A stretch of DNA of 64,000 bases from Massilia sp. IC2-477 (GTDB lineage: Bacteria; Pseudomonadota; Gammaproteobacteria; Burkholderiales; Burkholderiaceae_D). The stretch spans positions 496,001 to 560,000 of the forward strand of contig NZ_JAJFEQ010000002.1 of the NCBI RefSeq assembly GCF_020707265.1, given 5' to 3'. Below are positions 15,571 through 24,834 of this stretch, in pieces. Numbering within the stretch: the first letter of the stretch is position 1; each line of letters starts with the position of its first letter. Position numbers and translations under genes: made by a program. Under the pieces are notes generated by a model. That model saw nothing but the letters and a program-made list of their open reading frames with translations, was not told the DNA's origin and ran no database searches.

Positions 15571-18077
15571 TGCAGTTCCTCGCAGCGCACGGCATCCGGT
15601 TCGCCGGCGGCGCCGCCGGCGATCTCGATGTTGGCGAAGGCGGCGGCAAAGGCTGCATTGCTGGTGACGCTGAAGGGCGTGTCCACCTTGGCCAGGTCCG
15701 TGCCCTTGGCCTGGAAGCAGCTCAGCGGAATCTTGACGGTCTGCTTGCCCTTGCCGGCCAGGCGCTTGAACAGGGCCGTGGTGTCCAGCACGCCGTCACC
15801 CATGGCCATGCTCACCTTGCCGGCGGGTGCGCTCGAGACGATGGTATCGAAGCGCAGCGCCGCGTTGGCGCTGGCGGCGGCCGGCAGCACCATCGCACGG
15901 GCGCCGCGCGCCTCGACGGTGGCCGGACCGGTCCAGGTCACGAGTTTCGCGTCCTGCTGGGTGTTGACCTGCGAAGTCTGCACCGTCACGCCAGGCAGGG
16001 TGAAGGTGGAATTCAGGTCGGCGCCCAGCACCAGCTGCTGGCTGCCGCTGCGGATGGTGAGCGGGAAGCTGGCGCGGTCGGCCTGGCTGAACACCGGGAA
16101 GCTGTTGCTCATGCCGCAGCCCCCTAGCGGGTAGGTCGCATCCAGCTTGCCGACTTTCGAGCGGGTCGCGCTCTTCAAGCCGTAGCCGTAGGCGAACAGC
16201 GGCGCATAGTTCTTGTCGCCCACGTTCAAATCCGTCTGGCAGGCCGACTTCGGCCACGAGAAAGGCAGCTTGCCGGTGAAGTCGTAGCGTTTCGAGCCCG
16301 CGACCAGCAGGTCGGACACGCCCTTGCCCTCGGTGCCCGGCAGCCAGGCGGCCACGAATACGTCCGACAGGTTGAGCAGGTCGTTGACGTAGAGCGGGCG
16401 GCCGGACACGAACACGGTCACCACCGGCTTGCCCTTGCCTGCGACTGCCTGCAGCACGGCCAGGTCTTCCGGATAGCGGCTGGAGTGGCGCAGGGTGCCG
16501 TTGGGGCCGATGTCGCCGTCGCCTTCCGCATACGGGCGCTCGCCGATCACGGCCACCACCACGTCGAACTTCGACACATCCACGCCCTTGGCATCAAGGC
16601 TGAACGTCACATTGTCCTTGCCGGCGGCATCGCGAATGCCGGCCAGGATCGTGTCGGCGTTCGGGAAGTCGGCATTGGTATTGGCCGTGCCCTGCCAGGT
16701 GATCGACCAGCCACCGGTCTGGTTCGACAGGTCGTCGGCGGTCTTGCCGACTACGAGGATCTTCTTGCCGCGCGCGATCGGGAGCACCGGCTGCTCGTTC
16801 TTGATCAGCACCAGCGACTCGCGCACCGCACGGCGCGCCAGGTCGCGCGCCTGCATGGCGTCGTCCTTGCCGGCATGGGCGTTCTGCGCCGGGCTCTTGT
16901 CGAACAGGCCGGCGCGCAGCTTGACGCGGATGATGCGGCTGACCGCATCGTCGATGCGCGCCATCGGGATCTCGCCGCTCTCGACCTGTTTGATGGTGTT
17001 GGCGATAAAAGCTTTCCAGTCGTCCGGCACCATGATCATGTCGTTGCCGGCATTGATGGCCTGGGCGCAGCTGTCGTTGCGGCAGCCCGGCACTTCGCCG
17101 ATGCCGTTCCAGTCGGTGACCACGAAGCCGTCGAAGCCCATTTTCGTCTTCAGCACGTCGGTCAGCATGGCGCGGCTGCCGTGCATCTTGCCGTAGTTGG
17201 TACCGCCCGCAACGTCGTTCCACGAGTTGAACGAAGACATGACGGTCTGGGCGCCCGCCTGCAGGGCAGGGTAGTAGCCGGCGCCGTGGATGTTGATCAT
17301 CTGCGCGGTGGTCGACTTGTTGACGCCGCGGTCCTTGCCGTGTTCGGTGCCGCCGTCGCCGATGAAGTGCTTGGCGGTGGCGATCGTGTTGGCGTCATCC
17401 TTCAGCGAACCCTGCATGCCGCGCACGTAGGCGCCGGCATAGCTGCTCACCACTTCCGGGTTCTCGGCATAGCTCTCGTAGGTGCGGCCCCAGCGGTCGT
17501 CGCGCACCACGGCCAGGGTCGGGCCGAATACCCAGGCGATGCCGCTGGCGCGCGTGGCTTTGGCGGTGGCCGCGCCGATTTCTTCCAGCAGCTTCGGATT
17601 GCGCGCCGCGCCCAGGCCGATATTGTGCGGGAAGAGGGTGGCGCCAAACACGTTGTTGTGGCCGTGGACCGCGTCCGTGCCCCACACCACCGGCACCTTG
17701 ATCGCCATGTCGGTGGCCATCGAGGCTTCGTGGTAGCGCTGCGCCAGCGCCAGCCATTCGGCCGCCTTGGCGTGCTTGTTCCCGTTCGGCCAACTGCCGC
17801 CGCCATTCAGGACCGAGCCGAGGTAGTAGCGTTTTACATCTTCCGGGCTGGCGCTCTTGATCTCCGGCTGGGTCATCTGGCCGACCTTCTGCGCCAGCGT
17901 CATCTTACCGACGATCTCGCGCACGCGCTGCTCGAGCGCGGCGTCCTTGGCGATGGCGCTGCGGACCTGGGGCCAGTCGGTCAGGGGAGCAGTGGGCGCC
18001 ACGGTGGCCGGCAGGGCCGGCGCGATGGCCAGCGCCATGGCCAGCGCAAGTACGGGGTTGCGAAGCTTGGGTGTCAT
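15567..18077 (-). CDS. Exported glycoside hydrolase family 3 beta-glucosidase (exo-1,3/1,4-beta-glucanase type)
   Basis: 836 residues from the ATG at 18077. The frame stays open 50 codons further, but that stretch overlaps the GH1 gene in another frame. A signal peptide (LALAMALAIAPALPATVA) indicates periplasmic or outer-membrane location. GH3 N-domain motifs are present: KMTLAQKVGQMTQ, the substrate loop KHFIGDGGTEHGKD, and the nucleophile segment GFVVTDWNG (Asp about 322). The C-domain (NEQPVLPIARGKKILVVG) and an additional beta-rich C-terminal domain follow, giving the length of ExoP-type cell-envelope glucanases. It probably releases glucose from cello- or laminari-oligosaccharides entering through the TonB receptor. 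It lies 35 bases after GH1 in the same operon. Confidence 0.92.
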   Translation of the reverse strand: MTPKLRNPVLALAMALAIAPALPATVAPTAPLTDWPQVRSAIAKDAALEQRVREIVGKMTLAQKVGQMTQPEIKSASPEDVKRYYLGSVLNGGGSWPNGNKHAKAAEWLALAQRYHEASMATDMAIKVPVVWGTDAVHGHNNVFGATLFPHNIGLGAARNPKLLEEIGAATAKATRASGIAWVFGPTLAVVRDDRWGRTYESYAENPEVVSSYAGAYVRGMQGSLKDDANTIATAKHFIGDGGTEHGKDRGVNKSTTAQMINIHGAGYYPALQAGAQTVMSSFNSWNDVAGGTNYGKMHGSRAMLTDVLKTKMGFDGFVVTDWNGIGEVPGCRNDSCAQAINAGNDMIMVPDDWKAFIANTIKQVESGEIPMARIDDAVSRIIRVKLRAGLFDKSPAQNAHAGKDDAMQARDLARRAVRESLVLIKNEQPVLPIARGKKILVVGKTADDLSNQTGGWSITWQGTANTNADFPNADTILAGIRDAAGKDNVTFSLDAKGVDVSKFDVVVAVIGERPYAEGDGDIGPNGTLRHSSRYPEDLAVLQAVAGKGKPVVTVFVSGRPLYVNDLLNLSDVFVAAWLPGTEGKGVSDLLVAGSKRYDFTGKLPFSWPKSACQTDLNVGDKNYAPLFAYGYGLKSATRSKVGKLDATYPLGGCGMSNSFPVFSQADRASFPLTIRSGSQQLVLGADLNSTFTLPGVTVQTSQVNTQQDAKLVTWTGPATVEARGARAMVLPAAASANAALRFDTIVSSAPAGKVSMAMGDGVLDTTALFKRLAGKGKQTVKIPLSCFQAKGTDLAKVDTPFSVTSNAAFAAAFANIEIAGGAAGEPDAVRCEELQ

Positions 18078-18112
18078 GGTTTGTCTCGCTGTATGGTTAT
18101 TGTGTGTTGTCG

Positions 18113-19480
18113 TTATTCGCCGTGCAGGAAGGCACGGTACCACTTGCCGCTGCCCTTCAGGCGGCGCTGCTGGGTGGTGTAGTCGATGTGGGTGAGCCCG
18201 AAGCGCTTCAGGTAACCCTCGGCCCATTCGAAGTTGTCGAGCAGGCTCCAGGCGAAATAGCCTTTCACCGGCACGCCGTCCTTGATGGCGGCGCGCAAGG
18301 AAGCCAGGTGGCGCATCAGGTAGTGGCGACGTTCCACGTCGTCGATCTCGCCGTCGCCATTTACTTCGTCCGCAAAGCAGGAGCCGTTCTCAGTGATGTA
18401 CATCGGGCCCGGGTGGTAATCCTTCTCGATGCGCAGCAGCAGTTCGGCCAGGCCCTGCGGTGCGACTTCCCAGCCCATGTAGGTGGTCTCGGCGCCGTCG
18501 GCGGGCGGAAGCACGCGCGCATCCAGGGGCGCGTGGCCGGGGGCATGCTGGACGGTTTCGGGGAAGTAGTAGTTCACGCCGAGGAAGTCGGTCGGCACCG
18601 CGATCGCTTCCATGTCGCCCGGATGCACCACCGGGGCTGCGTCGCCGAAGGCTTTCAGGGTCGCCTTCGGGTAGCCGCGGCCGTAGAGCGGGTCGAGGAA
18701 CCAGCGGTAGCGCAGGCCGTCGTGACGTTCGGTAGCGGCGATGTCGTCCGGGTGGCTGGAAGCCGGGCGCACCGGATGCAGGCTGAGGGCGATGCCGGCC
18801 CTGGCGTTGCGGACGTTGGCGCGGATCAGCGGCACCGCCTTGCCGTGCGAGAGCAGCACGTGGTGGGCCACCTGCAGCGCTGTCTTGATGTCGGTATTGC
18901 CCGGCGCATGCCAGCCTTCGAAGTTGCCGATGATGGCGGTGCACCAGGGTTCGTTGTGGGTGATCCAGTGCTGCACGCGGTCGCCCAGGCGGCGCGTCAT
19001 CGCATCCACGAAGGCCAGGTAGGCGTCGACGGTGGCGCGGTTGTTCCAGCCGCCGCGGTCTTCCAGGTACTGCGGCAGGTCCCAGTGATAGAGCGTGGCC
19101 CAGGGCTGCATGCCGCGCTCCAGCATGCCGTCCACCAGGCGCGAGTAGAAGTCCAGGCCCTTTTCGTTCGGCTTGCCGCCGACTTCCGAGAAGATGCGCG
19201 GCCAGGCGATCGAGAAGCGGTAGGCGTTCAGGCCCATGTCGCGGCCGATGTCGAAGTCTTCCGGCCAGCGGTGGTAGTGGTCGCAGGCGACCGAGCCGTT
19301 GGAGCCGTCCTTGATCTTGCCGGGCGTGGCGGCGAAGCGGTCCCAGATCGATTCGACCCGGCCGTCTTCCTGACCGGCGCCTTCGATCTGGTACGAGGAG
19401 GTGGCGCAGCCCCACAAGAAGTCGGGGGCGAAATCGGCGCGCGATGGGGCGCTCGGCTCGGGACGCTTGGTTGTTGTCAT
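18113..19480 (-). CDS. Glycoside hydrolase family 1 beta-glucosidase, cytosolic
   Basis: 455 residues, the normal GH1 length. Motifs are the N-terminal FLWGCATSSYQIEGA, the acid/base THNEPW (Glu about 177) and the nucleophile ITENGS (Glu about 364). There is no signal peptide, so it works in the cytosol on disaccharides such as cellobiose or laminaribiose delivered by a transporter. It is the first gene of GH1-GH3-glk-permease. A LacI-type palindrome lies in its promoter (19516-19529). The ATG at 19480 lacks a strong ribosome binding site. Confidence 0.94.
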   Translation of the reverse strand: MTTTKRPEPSAPSRADFAPDFLWGCATSSYQIEGAGQEDGRVESIWDRFAATPGKIKDGSNGSVACDHYHRWPEDFDIGRDMGLNAYRFSIAWPRIFSEVGGKPNEKGLDFYSRLVDGMLERGMQPWATLYHWDLPQYLEDRGGWNNRATVDAYLAFVDAMTRRLGDRVQHWITHNEPWCTAIIGNFEGWHAPGNTDIKTALQVAHHVLLSHGKAVPLIRANVRNARAGIALSLHPVRPASSHPDDIAATERHDGLRYRWFLDPLYGRGYPKATLKAFGDAAPVVHPGDMEAIAVPTDFLGVNYYFPETVQHAPGHAPLDARVLPPADGAETTYMGWEVAPQGLAELLLRIEKDYHPGPMYITENGSCFADEVNGDGEIDDVERRHYLMRHLASLRAAIKDGVPVKGYFAWSLLDNFEWAEGYLKRFGLTHIDYTTQQRRLKGSGKWYRAFLHGE

Positions 19481-19507
19481 GGTCGGGTCTGTATAAATCG
19501 TTACGCT

Positions 19508-19536
19508 AGGATATTTGGAAAGCTTTCCAATTGCAA
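19508..19536 (-). promoter_or_regulatory. Promoter with embedded LacI-type operator for GH1-GH3-glk-permease
   Basis: TTGGAAAGCTTTCCAA (19515-19530) is a perfect 16-base palindrome, a variant of the locus operator with GC instead of CG at the centre. It fills the 17-base spacer between a -35-like TTGCAA (19536-19531) and a -10-like TATCCT (19513-19508) on the minus strand. Binding there would directly block RNA polymerase. Confidence 0.6.
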
Positions 19537-19540
19537 TCTA

Positions 19541-19566
19541 AAAAAAAGGCCGGCGAGCGGCCAGCC
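19541..19566 (-). terminator. Intrinsic terminator of the lacI-type gene
   Basis: Minus strand: 7-base-pair stem (GGCTGGC with GCCGGCC, one G-T pair, 5-base loop) followed by a run of at least seven T. It directly follows the regulator stop codon and separates it from the GH1 operon promoter. Confidence 0.8.
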
Positions 19567-19567
19567 C

Positions 19568-20599
19568 TTATTTTTTCTTCCCTTTCGCTGCAGCCGGCAC
19601 TTTGGCCAGGGAGGCGCGCAGGGTCACGCTGACCGGGAAGGTACGGGTGACCGGGCGGTGCAGGTCGTAGCAGCGGTTGAGCAGGGCATTCAGTCCGTTG
19701 AGCGTCATTTCGCGCCACGGCATGTGGACCGAGGTGAGGCGCGGCGCCGAGAAGGCTGCGCTGGGCGTGTCGTCGTAGCCGATCACCGACAGGTCACGCG
19801 GCACGCTGATGCCGGCTTCCTGGAAGTAGGCCAGGGCGCCGACCGCCATCTCGTCGTTGGCGCAGAACAGGGCGCTGCACTTCGTGCCCGAGTCGATCAG
19901 CGCCTTGGCCGCCGACCAGCCACCCTGGGGCGAGAAATCGCTCTCCGCCATCCAGACCTTGCTGGCGTCGATGCCGTCGGCCTGCAGCTCGCGCATGAAG
20001 CCGTCCACGCGCGCCACGTTGTCGGCCAGCGCCGCCGGACCGGAGATGACGGCGATGTCGCGGTGCTTGTAGTCGAGCAGGGTGCGCGCCGCCAGGCGTC
20101 CGCCCAGCGCATGGTCGACCGTGAAGCACTGATCCGGGATCTGGCTGAACTCGTGGTTCAGCGCCACGATCTGCTTCTGCTTGCCTTTCATCGCGGCCAG
20201 GTCGTCGTCGGTGAGGGCGCTGGTCATCATGACGATGCCGTCGCAACCGCGCTCGATCAGGAATTCGATGCCCTCGATGGCCTGGCGCCGTGCGTCGCCC
20301 AGGCCGACGCCGAAGGCCACCACCATGTGCAGGCCGGCGGCGCGCAGCTCGGTATCGATGATCTGCAGGATCGGGGTGTAGAAGGTGCCGGAGAGGACCG
20401 GGATGTAGACGCCCACCATCTGGCTGGTGCCCGACAGCAGGGCGCGCGCCGCGTGCGAGGGGCGGAATCCCAGCTCGTCGATCGCCTTGCGCACGCGTTC
20501 CAGCGTGGCCGGGGAGACCGAGCCCTTGCCGCTCACCACGCGCGATGCGGTGCCGAGGCCGACGCCGGCGAGACGCGCTACGTCCTTGATGGTTGCCAC
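19568..20599 (-). CDS. LacI-family transcriptional repressor of the glucan/glucose locus
   Basis: 343 residues with GTG start at 20599. The DNA-binding headpiece is classical (TIKDVARLAGVGLGTASRVV, then the hinge region AARALLSGTSQMVGVYIP), followed by the periplasmic-binding-protein-like effector domain (GYDDTPSAAFSAPRLTSV, MPWREM). It lies between the ABC importer genes and the GH1 operon. Because CG-centred palindromes occur at four to five promoters of the locus, it is the obvious candidate to bind them. The inducer is probably glucose or a beta-disaccharide (inference). It may also regulate itself: TTATCGATAA overlaps its possible -10 box. Confidence 0.92.
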   Translation of the reverse strand: MATIKDVARLAGVGLGTASRVVSGKGSVSPATLERVRKAIDELGFRPSHAARALLSGTSQMVGVYIPVLSGTFYTPILQIIDTELRAAGLHMVVAFGVGLGDARRQAIEGIEFLIERGCDGIVMMTSALTDDDLAAMKGKQKQIVALNHEFSQIPDQCFTVDHALGGRLAARTLLDYKHRDIAVISGPAALADNVARVDGFMRELQADGIDASKVWMAESDFSPQGGWSAAKALIDSGTKCSALFCANDEMAVGALAYFQEAGISVPRDLSVIGYDDTPSAAFSAPRLTSVHMPWREMTLNGLNALLNRCYDLHRPVTRTFPVSVTLRASLAKVPAAAKGKKK

Positions 20600-20621
20600 T
20601 GACGATCCCTGTCCTGTTTAG

Positions 20622-20654
20622 TTATCGATAAACACTGAAGCATACTGCATTCAA
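20622..20654 (-). promoter_or_regulatory. Possible promoter and autoregulatory palindrome of the lacI-type gene
   Basis: Minus strand: -35-like TTGAAT (20654-20649), 18-base spacer, -10-like TATCGA (20630-20625) overlapping the palindrome TTATCGATAA (20622-20631). The palindrome differs from the locus operator, so any self-binding would be weak or by another factor. The gene could also be transcribed by read-through from the ABC genes. Confidence 0.35.
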
Positions 20655-20673
20655 CTGACACTGGCACCTGTCT

Positions 20674-21738
20674 TTATAGGCGCTTGCCGTCCTTCGGGTC
20701 GAACAGGGACACGCGCGCGGCGTCGATGTCGAAGCGCACCGCCTGGCCACTGGCCAGCGGGCGCGGGTCGTGCACGATGCTGGAAAGCTGGTGGCCGCCG
20801 CAGTCCAGCCAGACGACCTGGTGGTTGCCCATTGGTTCGACCAGGGTCACGGCCGCCTGCAAGGGACCATCCGGCGCGATGTGGATGTCTTCCGGCCGCA
20901 CGGCCAGGGTCACCGCGCCCGGCGGCGCCACGCAGCTGGAGGCCAGGTCCAGCGCCAGCCCGCCCGCGCTGAAGCGCCTGCGCACATCGAGTTCGCCTTC
21001 CAGGTGGCCGTCGACGAAGTTCATCGAGGGCGAACCGAGGAAGCCGGCCACGAAGCGGTTGGCGGGACGCTCGTAGACTTCGGCCGGGGTGCCGATCTGC
21101 TGGATGCGGCCGCCCTGCATCACCACGATGCGGGTCGCCAGGGTCATTGCTTCAGCCTGGTCGTGGGTCACGTAGACCATGGTCGAACCGAGGTTCTGGT
21201 GCAGCAGCTTGAGTTCGCGCCGCAGCTCCGCGCGCAGCTTGGCGTCCAGGTTCGAGAGCGGCTCGTCGAACAGGTAGACCCCGGCTTCGCGCACCAGGGC
21301 GCGGCCGATCGCCACGCGCTGGCGCTGGCCGCCGGAGAGCTGGGCCGGCTTGCGATCCAGCAGCGCGTCGAGCTGCAGCATCTCGGCGGCGCGCTGCACG
21401 CGGCGCTGGATCTCGGCCTTGGGCGCGCCCGAGATGCGCAGGCCAAAGGACATGTTCTTTTCGACCGTCATGGTCGGGTACAGCGCATACGACTGGAACA
21501 CCATGCCGATGCCCCGTTCGCTGGGGTCGGCATAGCTCATGTCGCGCCCGCCGATCTCGATCGAGCCGTCGGCCAGGTCGATCAGGCCGGCGATGCTGTG
21601 CAGCAGGGTCGACTTGCCGCAGCCCGAAGGCCCGAGCAGGACCAGGAATTCGCCCGGTTCGATGTACAGGTCGAGGTCGCGGATGACCTGGTTGCTGCCG
21701 CGGGTGATGCACAGTTTGCGCAGGTGGACGTTCGCCAT
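20674..21738 (-). CDS. Sugar ABC transporter ATP-binding protein (MalK/UgpC/GtsD type)
   Basis: 354 residues. Walker A GPSGCGKST at about 36-44, signature LSGGQRQRV, Walker B YLFDEPLSNLD and the H-loop VTHDQAEA are all intact. The C-terminal OB-fold regulatory region (VTLAVRPEDIHI) marks the CUT1 family. It powers import by the two permeases encoded upstream. It starts 10 bases after the second permease gene, in the order binding protein, permease, permease, ATPase. Confidence 0.93.
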   Translation of the reverse strand: MANVHLRKLCITRGSNQVIRDLDLYIEPGEFLVLLGPSGCGKSTLLHSIAGLIDLADGSIEIGGRDMSYADPSERGIGMVFQSYALYPTMTVEKNMSFGLRISGAPKAEIQRRVQRAAEMLQLDALLDRKPAQLSGGQRQRVAIGRALVREAGVYLFDEPLSNLDAKLRAELRRELKLLHQNLGSTMVYVTHDQAEAMTLATRIVVMQGGRIQQIGTPAEVYERPANRFVAGFLGSPSMNFVDGHLEGELDVRRRFSAGGLALDLASSCVAPPGAVTLAVRPEDIHIAPDGPLQAAVTLVEPMGNHQVVWLDCGGHQLSSIVHDPRPLASGQAVRFDIDAARVSLFDPKDGKRL

Positions 21739-21748
21739 GGTGAACCCA

Positions 21749-22639
21749 TTAACCTTTCACGGCGCCGGCGGCGATACCACGCACGAACCAGCGTCCCGAG
21801 ATGAAGTAGATCGCCAGCGGCACCGCGGCCGTCAGCATGGTCGCGGCCATGTTGACGTTGTACAGGCGGGTGCCGGTGGTGGTGTTGATCACGTTATTCA
21901 GCTGCACCGTCATCGGCGCATTGTCGCGGCCCGCGAACACGAGGCCGAGGATGTAGTCGTTCCACACGCCGGTGACCTGCATGATGGCCGCCACCACCAC
22001 GATCGGCAGCGACATCGGCAGCATCACCTGCAGGAAGATGCGCCAGAAACCGCCGCCGTCGATGCGCGCGGCCTGGAACAGCTCGTGCGGCACCGAGGCA
22101 TAGTAATTCCGGAACAGCAGGGTCATGATCGGCATGCCGAAGATGACGTGGACCAGCACGATGGCCGGGAGCGAACCGAACACGCCGGCGCGCGCCATCA
22201 TCCACACCAGCGGATAGATCATCACCTGCACCGGGATGAAGGCGCCGGCCAGCAGCACGCCGAACAGCAGATTGGCGCCGCGCGGCTTCCAGAACGACAG
22301 CGCGTAGCCGTTGATGGCGCCCAACAGGATCGGGATGATGGTGCTCGGCACCGTGATCGCCACCGAGTTCCAGAAGCCGCCGCTGACCTGGTTCCAGGCA
22401 TTCGTCCAGGGTTCGATCGTGGCCAGCAGGGGCAGGGCGAACACATTGCCGTTCCTGATCTCGTCCATCGACTTGAAGGACGTGATGATCATGACGTACA
22501 GCGGCAGCAGGAAGTACAGCGCAGCGCTGAACAGGAAGGCGTAGACGCCGATGCGGGCAGGGCTGAAGCGCTTGCGGCGCACGCTGGGGGCGGCAAAGCT
22601 CATCACGGGAACGGGGGCCTCAAGGACAGTGTCGCTCAT
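21749..22639 (-). CDS. Sugar ABC transporter permease (MalG/GtsC type)
   Basis: 296 residues with about six membrane spans. A FSAALYFLLPLYVMIITSFK N-terminal span is typical of MalG-like CUT1 permeases. The EAA loop that contacts the ATPase reads ELFQAARIDGGGFWRIFLQV. It pairs with the MalF-type permease encoded just upstream (ATGA overlap). Together with the GtsA-like binding protein it probably imports glucose or a glucose disaccharide. Confidence 0.92.
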   Translation of the reverse strand: MSDTVLEAPVPVMSFAAPSVRRKRFSPARIGVYAFLFSAALYFLLPLYVMIITSFKSMDEIRNGNVFALPLLATIEPWTNAWNQVSGGFWNSVAITVPSTIIPILLGAINGYALSFWKPRGANLLFGVLLAGAFIPVQVMIYPLVWMMARAGVFGSLPAIVLVHVIFGMPIMTLLFRNYYASVPHELFQAARIDGGGFWRIFLQVMLPMSLPIVVVAAIMQVTGVWNDYILGLVFAGRDNAPMTVQLNNVINTTTGTRLYNVNMAATMLTAAVPLAIYFISGRWFVRGIAAGAVKG

Positions 22640-23511
22640 GCGCGTTTCCTCCGGCTGCGAGCGTAGGCATAGGGCGCCAGCAGGGCCAGCACCGGGATCA
22701 AGAGGGTCACGGCGCCGGCCGAGGCCAGCCCGATGTTCGAACGCAGGAACAGGTGGTCCATGATGAACTTGGCCGGCACCTCGCTGGCCGTGCCTGGTCC
22801 GCCGCCGGTCATCGCGACCACCGCGTCATACAGTTTCACGACGGCGGTGCACAGCAGCAGGAACACGGTGGCGACCGTCGGGCCCAGCATCGGCAGCACG
22901 ATCTGCAGGTAGACGCGCCAGGCCGGGATGCCGTCCAGGCGCGCCGCCTTGTAGATTTCCGGATCGACGCCGCGCAGGCCGGCCAGCATCATGGCCATCA
23001 CCAGGCCCGAGGCCTGCCAGACGGCGGCGATGACGATGGTGTAGATGACCATCTCCTGGTCGATGATCCAGTCGAAGCTGAAGTTCGACAACCCGAGCTG
23101 GCGCACCGCGCCCTCGATGCCGGCGCCCGGCGCCAGCATCCATTGCCACACCAGGCCGGTGGCGATGAAGGACATCGCGTAGGGGTAGAGGAAGACGGTG
23201 CGGAGAAAGCCTTCGCCGTTGACGTTCTGGTCGATGAAGGCGGCCAGCAGGAAGCCCAGCACCATGCAGGCGAGGATGAACAGCGCGCCGTACATGGCCA
23301 GGTTGTTCAGCGAGATCAGCCAGCGCTCGTTGTCGAACAGGCGCACGTACTGGGCGGCGCCGATGAAGTTATCCGAGGCGAAGGTGCGCGAGGCGGTGAA
23401 CGAGGTGCGGAAGGTCCACAGCGCGGCGCCGATGTAGGCGACGAGCACGGTCAGCGCCATCGGCAGCAGGGCGACGTGAGGAGAGAGCTTGTGGGCGCGT
23501 AGGGAGAGCAT
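22636..23511 (-). CDS. Sugar ABC transporter permease (MalF/GtsB type)
   Basis: 291 residues, about six membrane spans. The EAA-type cytoplasmic loop is visible as EIYKAARLDGIPAWRVYLQI, and the region FMDHLFLR near the C-terminus is typical of this group. The gene starts one base after the binding-protein stop codon, and its own stop overlaps the next permease start. It forms the translocation pore with the second permease. Confidence 0.92.
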   Translation of the reverse strand: MLSLRAHKLSPHVALLPMALTVLVAYIGAALWTFRTSFTASRTFASDNFIGAAQYVRLFDNERWLISLNNLAMYGALFILACMVLGFLLAAFIDQNVNGEGFLRTVFLYPYAMSFIATGLVWQWMLAPGAGIEGAVRQLGLSNFSFDWIIDQEMVIYTIVIAAVWQASGLVMAMMLAGLRGVDPEIYKAARLDGIPAWRVYLQIVLPMLGPTVATVFLLLCTAVVKLYDAVVAMTGGGPGTASEVPAKFIMDHLFLRSNIGLASAGAVTLLIPVLALLAPYAYARSRRKRA

Positions 23512-23512
23512 G

Positions 23513-24772
23513 TCAGTATTTGAGTGCGTTGGCGATGCTCTTCTGGGCGCGTTCGACCGGCATGCTGGTGTTCCAGTAGGCGGTCAGGACGTCCTGCATG
23601 GCGCCGTTCTGGTCCGGCGTCAGGTAGACCTCGGTCACGCCGGCCTGGCGCGCGCGGTCTTTCATGATCTCGATGCCCTTGCGGGCGCACAGGTCCAGGC
23701 TCGTCGCGTCGACGTCGGTGCGCACCGGGATCGAGCCTTTCAGCTTGCTGAAGTTTACCTGCAGGTTCGGCTGCGACACCACCTTGGCCAGCAGCTGCTG
23801 GGCGCGCACCGCTTGGGCCTTGTCGGTACGGGGGAAGACGAACACGTCGCCCTGGATCAGGTAGGGCGTCGATGCGGTAAAGCCGGCCATGCAGCCATAG
23901 TGCTGGCCGGCGGTTTGCCCCGCATTGGTGAATTCGCCCTTGGCCCAGTCGCCCATCACCTGGAAGCCCGCCCGGCCGCTGATGACGAGGGCGGTGGCGT
24001 CGTTCCAGTTGCGGCCCGGGGAGCCGGCATCGACATAGGACTTCAGGCGCTTGAAGGCCAGCAGCACCTTGCGGAATTCGGGCCCCAGCAGGGTGGCCTG
24101 GTCGCGGTCGCGCATCGCTTTCAGGTACAGCTCCTTGCCGCCCATGTTGGCCAGGATGGCCGAGAACAGCACGGTCTCCTGCCACGACTGGCCGCCGTGG
24201 GCGAGCGGGATGATGCCGGCCGCCTTGAGCTTGTCCAGCGCGGCGAAGAATTCGTCCATGCTGGCCGGTTCCCTGGCGATGCCGGCCTTCTGGAAGGCGG
24301 CCTTCGAATACCAGAACCAGGTCTGCATGTGGATGTTCAGCGGCACCGCGTAATAGTGGCCCTGCACCTTGATCACGTCGATGATCGGCGCGGGCAGCAT
24401 CTGGTCCCAGTTCTGGGCGCGCGCCACGGCATCGACGTTGTTGAGCATCCCCGCTTCGATCACGTCGAGGAACTGCTTGGAGGTGTTGAACTGGGCCGCG
24501 GTGGGCGGGTTGCCGCCGACGATGCGGTTGATGGTGACGGCGCGCGACTGATCGCCGCCGGCGATCGCGGTGTCGATCCAGACGCCGCCCGCGCTGCGGT
24601 AGGCCTGGGCCACCTGCTTGACCGCGACCGATTCGCCGCCGGATGTCCACCAGTGGATGACTTCCGCTCGAGGGGCGGCGGACGTCGACGTGGCTGATGT
24701 CGACGCAGCCTGCGCCGACGCCACGGCGCACAGCCATGCGCAGGCCGTCGCCAGGGTGCGTACTGTGAACAT
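23513..24772 (-). CDS. Sugar ABC transporter substrate-binding protein (GtsA-like)
   Basis: 419 residues. A signal peptide (ATACAWLCAVASAQAA) exports it to the periplasm. The mature start HWWTSGGESVAVK closely resembles the glucose/mannose-binding proteins of GtsA type, and a later NIHMQTWFWYSKAAF segment supports this. It captures sugar and delivers it to the two permeases. GGAGA precedes the ATG. Promoter and LacI operator lie at 24808-24863. A disaccharide ligand cannot be excluded, and would fit with the cytosolic GH1. Confidence 0.92.
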   Translation of the reverse strand: MFTVRTLATACAWLCAVASAQAASTSATSTSAAPRAEVIHWWTSGGESVAVKQVAQAYRSAGGVWIDTAIAGGDQSRAVTINRIVGGNPPTAAQFNTSKQFLDVIEAGMLNNVDAVARAQNWDQMLPAPIIDVIKVQGHYYAVPLNIHMQTWFWYSKAAFQKAGIAREPASMDEFFAALDKLKAAGIIPLAHGGQSWQETVLFSAILANMGGKELYLKAMRDRDQATLLGPEFRKVLLAFKRLKSYVDAGSPGRNWNDATALVISGRAGFQVMGDWAKGEFTNAGQTAGQHYGCMAGFTASTPYLIQGDVFVFPRTDKAQAVRAQQLLAKVVSQPNLQVNFSKLKGSIPVRTDVDATSLDLCARKGIEIMKDRARQAGVTEVYLTPDQNGAMQDVLTAYWNTSMPVERAQKSIANALKY

Positions 24773-24807
24773 CGTGTCTCCGTTCTGCGCCGTTATTCTT
24801 GGTAAGT

Positions 24808-24821
24808 TGGAAACGTTACCA
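24808..24821. promoter_or_regulatory. LacI-family operator of the sugar ABC importer
   Basis: TGGAAACGTTACCA, identical to the site at 2931-2944. It lies 13 bases after the -10 box of the minus-strand promoter. Confidence 0.78.
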
Positions 24822-24834
24822 GTGGCTTTGCCCG

